Assembly (NCBI GenBank): GCA_017404985.1
Contig: JAFRBK010000039.1
Coordinates: forward strand, 60,325-124,324
Source of the DNA: Clostridia bacterium
GTDB taxonomy: Bacteria; Bacillota; Clostridia; Christensenellales; Aristaeellaceae
Length of the DNA stretch: 64,000 bases
Reading direction: 5' to 3'
Of the stretch, positions 42,996-51,780 are shown piece by piece (position 1 is the first letter of the stretch; each line of letters opens with the position of its first letter). The translations under genes and the position numbers were made by a program. The notes below the pieces were generated by a model. The model searched no databases and had not been told where the DNA came from. It saw nothing but the letters and a program-made list of their open reading frames with translations.

Positions 42996-44657
42996 TCAGG
43001 ATTTCATCAGCAGGGCCCCGACAGCGGTTTCCATTTCGCCCAGGACAGATTCCGCCTCCGGCAGGGCCTGAGCGTTTGCAAAGAGGTACACTTTGATTTT
43101 GGGCTCGGTTCCCGAAGGGCGAATAACCAGTTTCGCCCCGTTCTGCATCCGGAACTCCAGCACATCGGCGGGCGGAAGAAGGCCGATTCCCTGCGCATAA
43201 TCCGTTCGGGAGGCAACTCCCGGGAGCGGGCAGGCAGACAGATCGCCGGGTGTACGGAGGCTTTCCATGATCGCCTGCATTTTCTGGGATCCGTCCTCCC
43301 CGTCGTATTCGAAGGTCAGGAGGCGCTGGGCATAACAACCGAACTCCTGCCGGAGCTCCTCCAGCCGGTCCAGCAGCGTTTTCCCTTCCGCTTTCAGGGA
43401 GGAAGCCATTTCACACAAAAGAAGCGCCGCGTTCACAGCATCCTTGTCCCGGACATCCGTGCCGGACAGATAGCCATAGCTTTCTTCAAAGCCGAAGAGA
43501 AAACGATCCTCTTCGTGCTGTTTTTCGAGGAAGCCGATCTGCTCTCCGATGAACTTGAAGCCGGTCAGCACATTCCGCAGCTCCGCCCCGGCTTTTTCGC
43601 ACAGGGCAGCCGCCATTTCCGTGGTGACAATCGTTTTGACCACTACAAAGGGCGCTTTTCCGGCAGCTTTGTTCCGGAGCAGGTAGTCCAGCATGAGAAT
43701 GCCCATGTCATTGCCGCTGATCAGGACCACCTCTTTCCCGACGCGGATGCCGGCGCCCATCCGGTCACAGTCCGGATCCGTGGCGAAGCAGAGATCCGCT
43801 TCCACAGCGACGGTTTTTTCGATGGCCAGGGCCATCGCTTCCCGGATTTCCGGATTCGGATAAGGACAGGTGGGGAAGTGCCCGTCCGGAAGTTCCTGCT
43901 CCGGCACAACATCCACCTTCACATAGCCCAGGCGGCGCATCATTTCACGCACCGGCAGGTTGCCGGTGCCGTTCAGCGGGGAATAGACCAGGTGCAGCGG
44001 GCAGCCCGCGGGATGCACGCGCAGCTTCATGATATCCCGGTAGTAGGCTTCCACCGTTTCATCCGGGATATACTGAATCATTCCTTCGGACAGATACGTA
44101 CGGAAATCCGGCAGGGAATCCGCAAGGTCCGGCTGGGCTTCAATGCTGGAGAGAATGGCTTTTGCAGCATCCAGGGTAATCTGGCAACCATCCGCCCCGT
44201 ACACTTTATACCCGTTGTATTTTGCAGGATTATGGGAAGCTGTGACCATCACGCCAGCCGAGGCGTGATGATGGCGGACAGCGTAGCTGAGCATCGGTGT
44301 GGGAGACAGGGAGGAATAAAGCCAGACCTGAATGCCCATTTCCGCCAGCGCGGCGGCGGTGAGCTCCGCGAAATCCCGGCTGTGAATGCGGCTGTCATAG
44401 CTGACAGCGCAGGACGGACGGGAAGAAACGGCTTTCAGATACTGCCCGAGGCCGCGGGTGGCTTTCAGCACCGTAAACACATTCATCCGGTTGGTGCCGG
44501 CGCCGAGAACGCCCCGGAGGCCTCCGGTCCCGAATGCCAGGTCCCGATAGAAACAATCGTCCGTTTCTTTTTCATTCATGTTGCCCAGTTCAGCCAGCAG
44601 CTCTTCAGGCATGGCAGGACAACTGAGCCAGGCCAGGCGATTTTCTTCATTCGTCAT
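42996..44657 (-). CDS. Phosphoglucomutase/phosphomannomutase (alpha-D-phosphohexomutase)
   Basis: 553 residues with the four-domain phosphohexomutase layout. The phosphoserine loop is VTASHNPAKYNGYKVYG, the Mg2+ loop ATDPDCDRMG, the sugar loop FEESYGYLSG, and the phosphate-binding loop IRPSGTEPKIK near the C-terminus. FGTGGLRG near the start is also typical. It interconverts hexose-1- and hexose-6-phosphates for glycogen, cell-wall and nucleotide-sugar synthesis. The length fits the PgcA type of Bacillota. AGAAAGGA precedes the ATG. It is followed convergently by the zinc-ribbon gene. Confidence 0.94.
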   Translation of the reverse strand: MTNEENRLAWLSCPAMPEELLAELGNMNEKETDDCFYRDLAFGTGGLRGVLGAGTNRMNVFTVLKATRGLGQYLKAVSSRPSCAVSYDSRIHSRDFAELTAAALAEMGIQVWLYSSLSPTPMLSYAVRHHHASAGVMVTASHNPAKYNGYKVYGADGCQITLDAAKAILSSIEAQPDLADSLPDFRTYLSEGMIQYIPDETVEAYYRDIMKLRVHPAGCPLHLVYSPLNGTGNLPVREMMRRLGYVKVDVVPEQELPDGHFPTCPYPNPEIREAMALAIEKTVAVEADLCFATDPDCDRMGAGIRVGKEVVLISGNDMGILMLDYLLRNKAAGKAPFVVVKTIVTTEMAAALCEKAGAELRNVLTGFKFIGEQIGFLEKQHEEDRFLFGFEESYGYLSGTDVRDKDAVNAALLLCEMASSLKAEGKTLLDRLEELRQEFGCYAQRLLTFEYDGEDGSQKMQAIMESLRTPGDLSACPLPGVASRTDYAQGIGLLPPADVLEFRMQNGAKLVIRPSGTEPKIKVYLFANAQALPEAESVLGEMETAVGALLMKS

Positions 44658-44684
44658 AAAGATGATTCCTTTCTCCGTAAATAA

Positions 44685-44720
44685 AAAAAGGCATTATGGC
44701 CCTCGCGGGTCAGATAACGC
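44685..44720 (-). terminator. Terminator of the 44.7 kb hypothetical gene
   Basis: Minus-strand arms AGGCGTTAT and ATAATGCCT form a stem with further inner pairs (GACCC/GGGCC-like), followed by seven T. It overlaps the last codons and stop of the gene. Confidence 0.7.
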
Positions 44721-45237
44721 CTTGCTGGCTGGAATAACCGATCTGGCACTTCCGGAAAGGACGGATCTGGTTACTGTCCCAGGTGAAACCGTCCAGGGAA
44801 AGCCGAACCCCGTTCTCCGCGAAAAGGTTCGCCACATCCTCAAACAGGACATACAGATGACGGGCGAAGAAGCCGGCTTCGGAACCCGTGGGTTCACACA
44901 GCAGCTGATTAATCCCCCAGATCCGGATCGGATCATACCCGTCAAAGGCGAAGGAGGAAGCATAGGGCGTCAGCGCCGAACCCCGCAGGTCACAGGGGGA
45001 AGCGCCGAGCCAGCTGCTCGCATTCCGCAACAGGCTGTAGAAGCATTGCATGACACGGCCGGGGAGGGAAAAACAAAGCTCATCCACGAAGGCGCCGTTC
45101 ACATCATAGGTGCTGAAGGAAAGAATTCGGTTTTCATATAAAATGACGCAGAACCCGCCGTCCGCCGCGCGATTGTCAGCCATCAGAGGGCGAAACTTGT
45201 ACTGAAAAACCGGCTTGCACCCATATCCGGCAATCAT
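44710..45237 (-). CDS. Hypothetical protein
   Basis: 175 residues, not recognised. No signal peptide or membrane segment. It is rich in aromatic residues and Cys, and looks beta-rich in its first half (QYKFRPLMADNRAADGGFCVILYENRILSFSTYD, two stretches) with a helical second half (LYVLFEDVANLFAENG). The ATG at 45237 has AAGGGGGT seven bases upstream; an open extension of 21 codons lacks such a site. The gene has its own promoter (45272-45300) and terminator, so it is monocistronic and probably real. Role unknown. Confidence 0.72.
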   Translation of the reverse strand: MIAGYGCKPVFQYKFRPLMADNRAADGGFCVILYENRILSFSTYDVNGAFVDELCFSLPGRVMQCFYSLLRNASSWLGASPCDLRGSALTPYASSFAFDGYDPIRIWGINQLLCEPTGSEAGFFARHLYVLFEDVANLFAENGVRLSLDGFTWDSNQIRPFRKCQIGYSSQQGVI

Positions 45238-45271
45238 ACGCGTACCCCCTTTCAGGATTCCATATACACAT

Positions 45272-45300
45272 ATGATATCTATATATGCTGTCGGCGTCAA
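45272..45300 (-). promoter_or_regulatory. Promoter of the hypothetical gene
   Basis: Minus-strand TTGACG (45295-45300), 17 bases, TATCAT (45272-45277). Confidence 0.6.
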
Positions 45301-45345
45301 TAGGATAGCACTATATCTTGTAATTAAATAAGTGTGACAATTCTG

Positions 45346-46485
45346 TTAAAATTCTTTCAGAAAGGACATGAACGCATCCCGGTTCTGGATCGGCGTGGTG
45401 GTGGGGCGCCCCAGGTCCAGCCGGGCACCGCAGGCACAACGCACAGCAAGCAGGGAAGGGCCCGCTGCAGGTTCGCTGCACAGGGCAGCCACCCGTTCCG
45501 CTAGGCCTTCCTCCGTGGAAACGGATGCGGCCTGCCTGTATCCGGAAGCCAGGGCAATGGCTGTCAGGTCCAGATGGCCGGAACAAACCGGCATGCCGCC
45601 GACCGTTTCATGGGCGGCGTTATCGATGACAACATGGTAAAAATTGCGGACGCCGCTGTTGGCAATGACCGGCAGGGATCCCATATGCATCAGGAAGGCG
45701 CCGTCGCCATCGATGCACCAGACCGGGCGGTCCGGCTTTTCCCGGGCGATGCCCAGGGCGATCATGGAAGCATGGCCCATGGACCCGACCGTCAGGAAAT
45801 CCCGTTGGTGGCCTTCGCCGCAGCGTTCCCGAATTTCAAAGATCTCCCGGGAAAGCTTGCCGGTCGTGGAAACGACGATGCTTTCCTCCGGCAGAAGGGA
45901 CAGGATGACTTCCGCGGCCCTTTCCCGCGGCAGGCAGTTTCCGTTGCCGTAATCCGGCGATGCATCGGTTTTCAGCGCGCCTTTCCGGACCACCACCGCC
46001 GCAGGCCGCCCCCGGTTCATGGCTTCACGCAGGGCAAAAAAACCGTCCAGAAAATCCTGGTCAGATGTCTCGGGGCCCAGAACCAAATAAGGAATACCCA
46101 TCAGGTCCAGCTGGCCGAGGGTAATCTGCCCCTGCTTCACGTGCTGCGGTTCATCCTTCGTTCCCGGTTCGCCGCGCCATCCGATGACCAGCAGGCAGGG
46201 AATGGCATAGACGGCCGGATCCATCAGGGAAGCCAGGGGATTGACCGCATTGCCGAGACCGCTGTTCTGCATATAGCAGAGGGCAGGTTTTCCCGTGGAC
46301 AGGTAATGGCCGGCGCACAGGCCGATGGCGCCGCCTTCATTTGCGGCGACAAGATGGTGCTTTCCGTCTGTCCCGTAACGGGAAAAGAGTTCGTCACAAA
46401 GGCCGCGAAGAAAAGAATCCGGGACACCGGTATAGAAGTTGATTCCGGCCGCCCGGCACGCGTCCAGGAAAAAAGAAGCCTGCAT
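45346..46485 (-). CDS. Phosphonopyruvate decarboxylase-like ThDP enzyme
   Basis: 379 residues, the length of phosphonopyruvate decarboxylase (AepY/Ppd). The N-terminal PYR domain has FYTGVPDSFLRGLCDEL and the activating Glu in VAANEGGAIGLCAGHY. The PP domain has the ThDP-Mg motif IDGDGAFLMHMGSL...NFYHVVIDNAAHE. This enzyme makes phosphonoacetaldehyde from phosphonopyruvate; a sulfopyruvate decarboxylase (ComDE-like) is the main alternative. PEP mutase (aepX), which makes phosphonopyruvate, is not adjacent or in the window. It lies 15 bases after the CapA-like gene on the same strand. Confidence 0.85.
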   Translation of the reverse strand: MQASFFLDACRAAGINFYTGVPDSFLRGLCDELFSRYGTDGKHHLVAANEGGAIGLCAGHYLSTGKPALCYMQNSGLGNAVNPLASLMDPAVYAIPCLLVIGWRGEPGTKDEPQHVKQGQITLGQLDLMGIPYLVLGPETSDQDFLDGFFALREAMNRGRPAAVVVRKGALKTDASPDYGNGNCLPRERAAEVILSLLPEESIVVSTTGKLSREIFEIRERCGEGHQRDFLTVGSMGHASMIALGIAREKPDRPVWCIDGDGAFLMHMGSLPVIANSGVRNFYHVVIDNAAHETVGGMPVCSGHLDLTAIALASGYRQAASVSTEEGLAERVAALCSEPAAGPSLLAVRCACGARLDLGRPTTTPIQNRDAFMSFLKEF

Positions 46486-46500
46486 CAGAGATCCCTCCGT

Positions 46501-47625
46501 TTATCTCCACTCCATCGGGTATTGCTGTACGGCATATTCGAGTTTTTTCCCGTTTGACCGAAGAACCGTCAGGATGGAGTCGGTTTTCGTGGATGCTTTT
46601 TCGATGGTCGGAATGCAGTCGTTGGTATCTTCCCGGGAGGAAATGCTGATCGGAACTATCCGGAAATCACGGCTCAGAATATTCCCGTCCTTTATGCGGA
46701 AACGGGTCTGGAAGATATAGGAGGACATATCGCTCGGCTTTCCGTTTCCGGAGAAGCAGAAATTGCCCAGGGAATAGCAAATATACACGCCGTTGTACTG
46801 CTCGATCGGATTGATCCGGTGCGAATGGTGCCCGATGACCAGGTCCGCCCCCGCATCCACCGCCAGGTGGCCCATTTTGATCTGGTTGGAAGTCGGAGAA
46901 TAATCCAGCTCCCGGCCCCAGTGGAAGGAGACGATCAGCACGGGATACTTTTCCTTGATCGCCTTGATATCGGCTTCCACTTTTTCATACAGGTTGCTGT
47001 AGCCGTCCACCGGCTTGTCATAGCGGTCGATGCACAGATAGCTCATCATGGCGATCTGGATGCCTTCCACATCATACACGCCCATATGGGTGGAATTGGA
47101 ATAGACAACGCCCGCCTCCTGCAGGGTGTTCATCGTATCCTCATAGCCTTCCTCGCCGAAGTCCATCACGTGGTTGTTCTCCAGGGAAACGGCTTCGATG
47201 CCGTTGTCCGTGAGCACATTCACATAGCGGGGGGCCATTTTGAAGAGGAAATCGTTTTCTTTCTTATTGGAAGGAATATTCTTCGTCTCCGTCAGGGTTC
47301 CCTCAAAATTGACCAGGGTCAGCTGGTCCGAGAGGAAGAGCTCGCGGGTATTCTTCATGGTGAAATTGATGTCATCATTGTGTTTTTTCAGCAGATCCGT
47401 GAAGAAATTGATTTTTTTCCGCCCGTAGCTCTGCCCGATGGTGAAGTCTCCGGTGCAGGTGACGGTGATCTGGGCAACTCCGTTTGCGTCATAAATGCTC
47501 TCGGCCCTTTTCTCCGGAACGGATTCAATGACTTCTTCGATCAGGAGATCATCATCGTCTTCTGCGCAGCAGGCGCAGGGAAGCAGCAGGCAGAAAAGCA
47601 GGAGCAGAGCAGTCAGCCTTTTCAT
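46501..47625 (-). CDS. CapA-family secreted protein
   Basis: 374 residues with an N-terminal signal sequence rich in Leu and Cys (LLLLFCLLLPCACC); a lipoprotein cannot be ruled out. The mature domain is CapA-like (PGA_cap, a calcineurin-type phosphoesterase fold): CTGDFTIGQ, VNFEGTLTE, LENNHVMDFGEEG, VSFHWGRELD and VIGHHSHRINPIEQYNG. CapA-type proteins occur in poly-gamma-glutamate synthesis and as stand-alone surface enzymes; no capB/capC is nearby, so a stand-alone role is more likely. It lies 23 bases after the aminotransferase and 15 before the AepY-like gene. Confidence 0.88.
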   Translation of the reverse strand: MKRLTALLLLFCLLLPCACCAEDDDDLLIEEVIESVPEKRAESIYDANGVAQITVTCTGDFTIGQSYGRKKINFFTDLLKKHNDDINFTMKNTRELFLSDQLTLVNFEGTLTETKNIPSNKKENDFLFKMAPRYVNVLTDNGIEAVSLENNHVMDFGEEGYEDTMNTLQEAGVVYSNSTHMGVYDVEGIQIAMMSYLCIDRYDKPVDGYSNLYEKVEADIKAIKEKYPVLIVSFHWGRELDYSPTSNQIKMGHLAVDAGADLVIGHHSHRINPIEQYNGVYICYSLGNFCFSGNGKPSDMSSYIFQTRFRIKDGNILSRDFRIVPISISSREDTNDCIPTIEKASTKTDSILTVLRSNGKKLEYAVQQYPMEWR

Positions 47626-47648
47626 CAGAATGGTTCTCCTTTTCAGAA

Positions 47649-48830
47649 TCAGGTGTTCTCCGCGACAAAACCGGCAATGCGGTCCAGCGCAATGTTCAGC
47701 TTATCGACGGCGGTGGCGTAGCAGCAGCGGATGAACCCTTCCCCGCAGGAACCGAAGGCGTTGCCGGGAACGGCCGCGACATTTTTCTCCTTTAACAGGC
47801 GGGAACAGAATTCCTCGCTGGTCAAACCGGTTTTCGCAATCGAGGGGAAAACGTAGAACGCCCCGTAGGGTTCAAAGCAGGAAAGGCCCATTCCCCGGAA
47901 AGCGCTGACCATCAGGCGGCGCCGCTGGTCATAGCTTTCCCGCATGCGTTCCACATCCTCGTAGTTGTTTTCCCGGCCGGTTTTCAGCGCCTCATAGGCG
48001 GCGATCTGGCCCTGGCGGGGAGCGCACATAATGCTGTACTGATGGATCTTGTTCATCACGGAAACCAGTTCCGGCGCGCCGCAGACATATCCCACGCGCC
48101 ACCCGGTCATGGCGAACGCCTTGCTGAAGCCGTTGATGGTGACCACCAGGGGATACAGATCCTGGATGGACGCGACGGAAACATGGCGGCGGCCGTCATA
48201 CACCAGCTCGGCATAAATCTCATCGGAAAGGACGATCAGCTGATGCTTCCGGATCACGGGGGCGATGGCTTCCAGGTCTTCCTTTTCCATGATGCCGCCG
48301 GTGGGATTGTTCGGGTAGGGAAGGATCAGCAGTTTGGTTCGCGGCGTGATGCAGGCTTCCAGATCCTCCGGCTGCAGCCGGAAACTGTGCTCCTCCCGGG
48401 TCGGCACGCCGACAGGGGTTCCGCCGGCGAAAATAACGCCGGGGGCATAAGAAACATAGCTGGGTTCCGGAACCAGCGCTTCATCGCCGGGGGAAAGAAG
48501 CGTCCGCAGGGCGATATCAATGGCTTCGGACGCGCCGATGGTGACCAGAATCTGGTCCTCGGGGCGGTACTGGATGCCAAACCGCCCGTTCAGATACAGG
48601 GAGATTTCCCGTCTCAGCTCCGGAAGGCCGCGGTTGGCCGTATACTGGGTTTCCCCGTCCACAATCGAGTTGATAGCCGCGTTGCGGATATGGTACGGGG
48701 TTTTGAAGTCGGGCTCGCCGACGCCGAGGGAGATGGCATCCTTCATGGTGGAAGCCATGTCAAAGAACCGCCGGATCCCGCTGGGCGGCACGGCCGCAAT
48801 GGCCGGGTTAATATAGCGATCGTAATTCAA
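47649..48830 (-). CDS. Class I/II aminotransferase
   Basis: 393 residues, fold type I PLP enzyme of the aspartate/aromatic aminotransferase group. PLP lysine motif: TINGFSKAFAMTGWRVGY. Other conserved residues: LPYPNNPTGG, SDEIYAELVYDG, and the C-terminal Arg in GFIRCCYAT. The substrate is not certain (Asp, aromatic or Ala-type). It overlaps the Lrp regulator gene by four bases, a common pair in Bacillota, and could supply amino acids under Lrp control. Confidence 0.92.
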   Translation of the reverse strand: MNYDRYINPAIAAVPPSGIRRFFDMASTMKDAISLGVGEPDFKTPYHIRNAAINSIVDGETQYTANRGLPELRREISLYLNGRFGIQYRPEDQILVTIGASEAIDIALRTLLSPGDEALVPEPSYVSYAPGVIFAGGTPVGVPTREEHSFRLQPEDLEACITPRTKLLILPYPNNPTGGIMEKEDLEAIAPVIRKHQLIVLSDEIYAELVYDGRRHVSVASIQDLYPLVVTINGFSKAFAMTGWRVGYVCGAPELVSVMNKIHQYSIMCAPRQGQIAAYEALKTGRENNYEDVERMRESYDQRRRLMVSAFRGMGLSCFEPYGAFYVFPSIAKTGLTSEEFCSRLLKEKNVAAVPGNAFGSCGEGFIRCCYATAVDKLNIALDRIAGFVAENT

Positions 48831-49318
48831 GGTGAAATCACCAGCCTGTGGTCAGCTTCATCTTCGTCGAAGACGACGCCTTCCTCTTTATAGCGCTTGA
48901 GGACAAAGCTGGTGGCCGTCCCGGTGACGGTCTCCAGCGTGGAAAGCTTGCTTGCCACAAACATGGCCAGGTCTTTCAGGGTGCGCGCCTCCACCAGCAC
49001 AAGCAGGTCATAGGAGCCGGACATCAGGTAAACGCTTTTCACCTCGTCAAAGCGGTAGATCCGCTTGGCCACGGCGTCAAAGCCCATATCCCGCTGCGGC
49101 GTTACCCGCACTTCAATCATGGCTTCCACCCGTTCCCGGTCCGTCAGATCCCAGTTGATCATGGGGCTGTAACGAAGAATAATATGACGTTTTTCCATCT
49201 CCGAGATCGCGTCCGCAACCTCCTCAATGGTTGCGCCGGTCATCACTGCCATTTTTTCCAGCGGCAGGCGGCAGTCCTCCTTTAAAAGGTTCAGCAGGGA
49301 CATTTCCAGTTTCGTCAC
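48827..49318 (-). CDS. Lrp/AsnC family transcriptional regulator
   Basis: 163 residues: an N-terminal winged helix-turn-helix (about 1-50, LLKEDCRLPLEKMAVMTGA) and a C-terminal RAM domain (about 70-150, VRVTPQRDMGFDAVAKRI...VYLMSGSYDLLVLVEA) that binds amino acids and assembles octamers. It probably controls the overlapping aminotransferase gene and itself. The start is GTG with AAGGA upstream. Confidence 0.9.
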   Translation of the reverse strand: MTKLEMSLLNLLKEDCRLPLEKMAVMTGATIEEVADAISEMEKRHIILRYSPMINWDLTDRERVEAMIEVRVTPQRDMGFDAVAKRIYRFDEVKSVYLMSGSYDLLVLVEARTLKDLAMFVASKLSTLETVTGTATSFVLKRYKEEGVVFDEDEADHRLVISP

Positions 49319-49399
49319 CCGTCAGCACATCCTTCCTGAGACAATCAAAAATCAATGGATATTTTACAACAGAAGGGAAATGAAGGCAAGGGGACCGGA

Positions 49400-50899
49400 T
49401 TACTCCCGGGCCATGTTCTCCAGTTCCCTGATCACGGCAGGGATGCAGGAGACGGTATCGCTGGCAATCATGCCGGCGGTTCCCATTTTTTCCTGGGCCA
49501 TTTCGCCGGCTTTGCCGTTGATCCAGGCCGCGGCAGCGGTTCCGCAGAGCAGGTCTTTCGTATAGGCCGCCACAGCGGCAAGAATCCCGGAAAGGACGTC
49601 CCCGCTTCCCGCGGTTGCCATGCCGGCGCAGCCGGAGTCCGTCAGATAAGTCGTTTCCCCGTCCGTGATGATCGTGGCGGGCCCCTTCAGCAGGAGAATG
49701 ACATGGTTTGCGGAGGCGTAGCCTTCCGCCGCCTGCACCGGGTTTGCCAGGATTTCCTCCGTGCTGAAGCCTGTGAGCCTGGAAAACTCCTTCAGGTGCG
49801 GTGTCAGAATCAGGGAGCAGGACGGGTTCCGGAGGACAGCCTGTTCCATGCGGGAAAGCAGCGTCAGCCCGTCGGCATCGACGATCAGGGTTCCTTTGTA
49901 ATGCCCGAGGAGGTATTCCAGGGTTTTCCGGGCGCCCTCCCCGGTCCCGATCCCCATGCCGAAGGCAACCGTTTTCACATTGGATATGAGTTCGGCAATC
50001 TCGTTTTCGGAAAAAACAATCCCGTTTCCGTCATCGCTCAGCGGGAAGAGGGTGCTTTCCAGCACAGCGGAGGCGACCTCCTGCCGGATGGCCCCCGGAA
50101 CCGCTACTTTCACCACGCCGACGCCGGCCCGCATCGCCGCATTAGCCATCCAGGCCAGCCGGACAGCGCCGCTGTACCGGACAGAGCCGCCGATCAGGGC
50201 AACATAGCCGTAGGTGCCCTTGTTGGAAAAATTCTTCCGCGGGGCAAAGAGCCCGGCCAGGTCTTTCGCCTCCATTAGCCGGTAAGGCCGGTCGGCCGGC
50301 GATATTCCAATATCAATGTTCTGCTTTTTTCGGATCACGTCCTTGGCCATGTTCAGAAAATGCCCGGCCTTGTATCCGCCGATGGAAAGGGTCAGGTCGG
50401 AGCAAACGCACAGGTCCGCCATCCCGCTGTCGCCGTTCAGGCCGCTGTTGATATCCGCCGATACCACGTAGGCGCCGCTTTCGTTGATTGCCTGAATAGC
50501 CTCCAGGGCCGGCCCGTAGACGGCGCCGCGGAATCCGGTTCCGAAAATGCAGTCCAGAACCGTTCCGAAGCCTTTCAGATCCCTTCCCGGGGCCCACAGG
50601 CTGACGGGAACGCCGGCCTCCCGGCATTGGCGGAGATAAAAGCCGCCGTCCTCGGAGGTTTTTTCCGAAAGCAGGATGACCTCGCACGGGATGCCTTCCT
50701 GCTGAAGCAAAAAGGCGCACACATAGCCGTCGCCCGCGTTGTTGCCGCTTCCGCAGACAATGGCGACGGGCGGCTTCCAGTCCGTCAGGCCGACAATTCC
50801 CCGGCCGGCCCGGAACATCAGTTCCCGGCCGGGAATGCCGCCAGCGATGGTTTGGGCGTCGCTTTTCCGCATATTTTCCACAGACAAAACCTGAATCAT
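49400..50899 (-). CDS. Bifunctional NAD(P)HX epimerase / ADP-dependent dehydratase
   Basis: 499 residues. The N-terminal YjeF_N domain (about 5-205) epimerises hydrated NAD(P)H: VCGSGNNAGDGYVCAFLL and ADINSGLNGDSG. The C-terminal ribokinase-like domain (about 225-495) dehydrates it: GFGMG-like AFGMGIGTGEGA, LTPHLKEFSRL and AGSGDVLSGILAA. It repairs damaged nicotinamide cofactors. Two start codons three apart are possible; the downstream ATG is better spaced from GGAAGGG. The preceding Nudix gene, 30 bases upstream, also fits a house-cleaning theme. Confidence 0.93.
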   Translation of the reverse strand: MIQVLSVENMRKSDAQTIAGGIPGRELMFRAGRGIVGLTDWKPPVAIVCGSGNNAGDGYVCAFLLQQEGIPCEVILLSEKTSEDGGFYLRQCREAGVPVSLWAPGRDLKGFGTVLDCIFGTGFRGAVYGPALEAIQAINESGAYVVSADINSGLNGDSGMADLCVCSDLTLSIGGYKAGHFLNMAKDVIRKKQNIDIGISPADRPYRLMEAKDLAGLFAPRKNFSNKGTYGYVALIGGSVRYSGAVRLAWMANAAMRAGVGVVKVAVPGAIRQEVASAVLESTLFPLSDDGNGIVFSENEIAELISNVKTVAFGMGIGTGEGARKTLEYLLGHYKGTLIVDADGLTLLSRMEQAVLRNPSCSLILTPHLKEFSRLTGFSTEEILANPVQAAEGYASANHVILLLKGPATIITDGETTYLTDSGCAGMATAGSGDVLSGILAAVAAYTKDLLCGTAAAAWINGKAGEMAQEKMGTAGMIASDTVSCIPAVIRELENMARE

Positions 50900-50929
50900 G
50901 GTTTCCATCCCTTCCTGCTATGCTTCTTT

Positions 50930-51385
50930 CTATGCTTCTTCGGAGGCGGAAGCAGCGGAGCCTTTCTTTTCGAAGCGACAGACCAGGAAATCGTTCGCAT
51001 CACGGAACAGTTCCCGCGTTCCTTCGTGGTCGAAAAGCGGCAATGCTTCCTCAAAGGGAATCACCAGGATCCTGCGGATCTCTCCCGGCCGGGGAACAAG
51101 GGGCTCCCCGCCGTATTCCGCCAGGAAATAGGTCACCCGTTTCCGGGTTCCCGGCTTCTCCTTCAGGTCATACTCGTCCGTCCGGCGGAAACCCGCCAGA
51201 AACTGCGGGTTCAGGCCGATTTCCTCAAAAACCTCCCGGGCTGCCGTTTCTTCTTCCGTTTCGCTGCCCTCCATATGGCCCTTCGGAAAGCTGTATGCGC
51301 CTTCCATTTCCTGGACAACCACATACCGGAGCCCGCCGTCTTTCCTGGTAAACACGACAGCGCCGCAGGAGTATTCCATATCCAT
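50930..51385 (-). CDS. Nudix hydrolase
   Basis: 151 residues with a complete Nudix box: GHMEGSETEEETAAREVFEEIGL matches Gx5Ex7REUxEExGU. It begins YSCGAVVFTRKDGG and has SFPKGHMEG, as in Ap4A hydrolase-like or MutT-like enzymes. The substrate is not deducible. The C-terminus is rich in Ser/Ala/Glu. GGAGG lies ten bases before the ATG. It precedes the NAD(P)HX repair gene on the same strand and follows tRNA-Pro. Confidence 0.9.
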   Translation of the reverse strand: MDMEYSCGAVVFTRKDGGLRYVVVQEMEGAYSFPKGHMEGSETEEETAAREVFEEIGLNPQFLAGFRRTDEYDLKEKPGTRKRVTYFLAEYGGEPLVPRPGEIRRILVIPFEEALPLFDHEGTRELFRDANDFLVCRFEKKGSAASASEEA

Positions 51386-51431
51386 TGCTTTTTTCCTCCG
51401 TCAGCAGGTTTTTCAAAGGGTAAAAAAAAAA

Positions 51432-51460
51432 CCCGGAACCTTGATTTTCAAGGTTCCGGG
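51432..51460 (-). terminator. Terminator after tRNA-Pro
   Basis: CCCGGAACCTTGA and TCAAGGTTCCGGG form a 13-bp perfect stem with an AAA loop, then ten T on the minus strand. Confidence 0.92.
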
Positions 51461-51464
51461 AGCG

Positions 51465-51538
51465 TCTGGGTGAGAAGATTCGAACTTCCGGCCTCTTGAA
51501 CCCCATTCAAGCACGCTACCAAACTGCGCCACACCCAG
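51465..51538 (-). tRNA. tRNA-Pro (anticodon GGG)
   Basis: Acceptor CTGGGTG/CACCCAG, D arm GGCGCAGTTTGGTAGCGTG typical for Pro, anticodon loop ATGGGGT between CTTGA and TCAAG. CCA is not encoded. A strong terminator follows. Confidence 0.93.
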
Positions 51539-51702
51539 ATATCCGCTGTCCGCCGGGAAGGGCTCCCTCGCGAACAAAAGTTATTATACTATGATGAATT
51601 CCAAATGTCAAGAACGAAAATTGAGGTTCAGAAAGTTTCGGCGATCAGGGCCCAAAGATGAGGGAAGGCTGAAGGAGGCAACCCGACGGGGGAATCTTTC
51701 CC

Positions 51703-51730
51703 TTGCTTTTTGCCCCTGTTGCTGTATACT
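51703..51730 (+). promoter_or_regulatory. Promoter of the GPH symporter
   Basis: TTGCTT (51703-51708), 16 bases, TATACT (51725-51730), 50 bases before the ATG. Upstream, 51540-51700 carries no recognised element. Confidence 0.55.
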
Positions 51731-51780
51731 GTTATGGTATGGAAAAAATCCAAAAATAACGCAAAGGGCGGGATTTTCTG

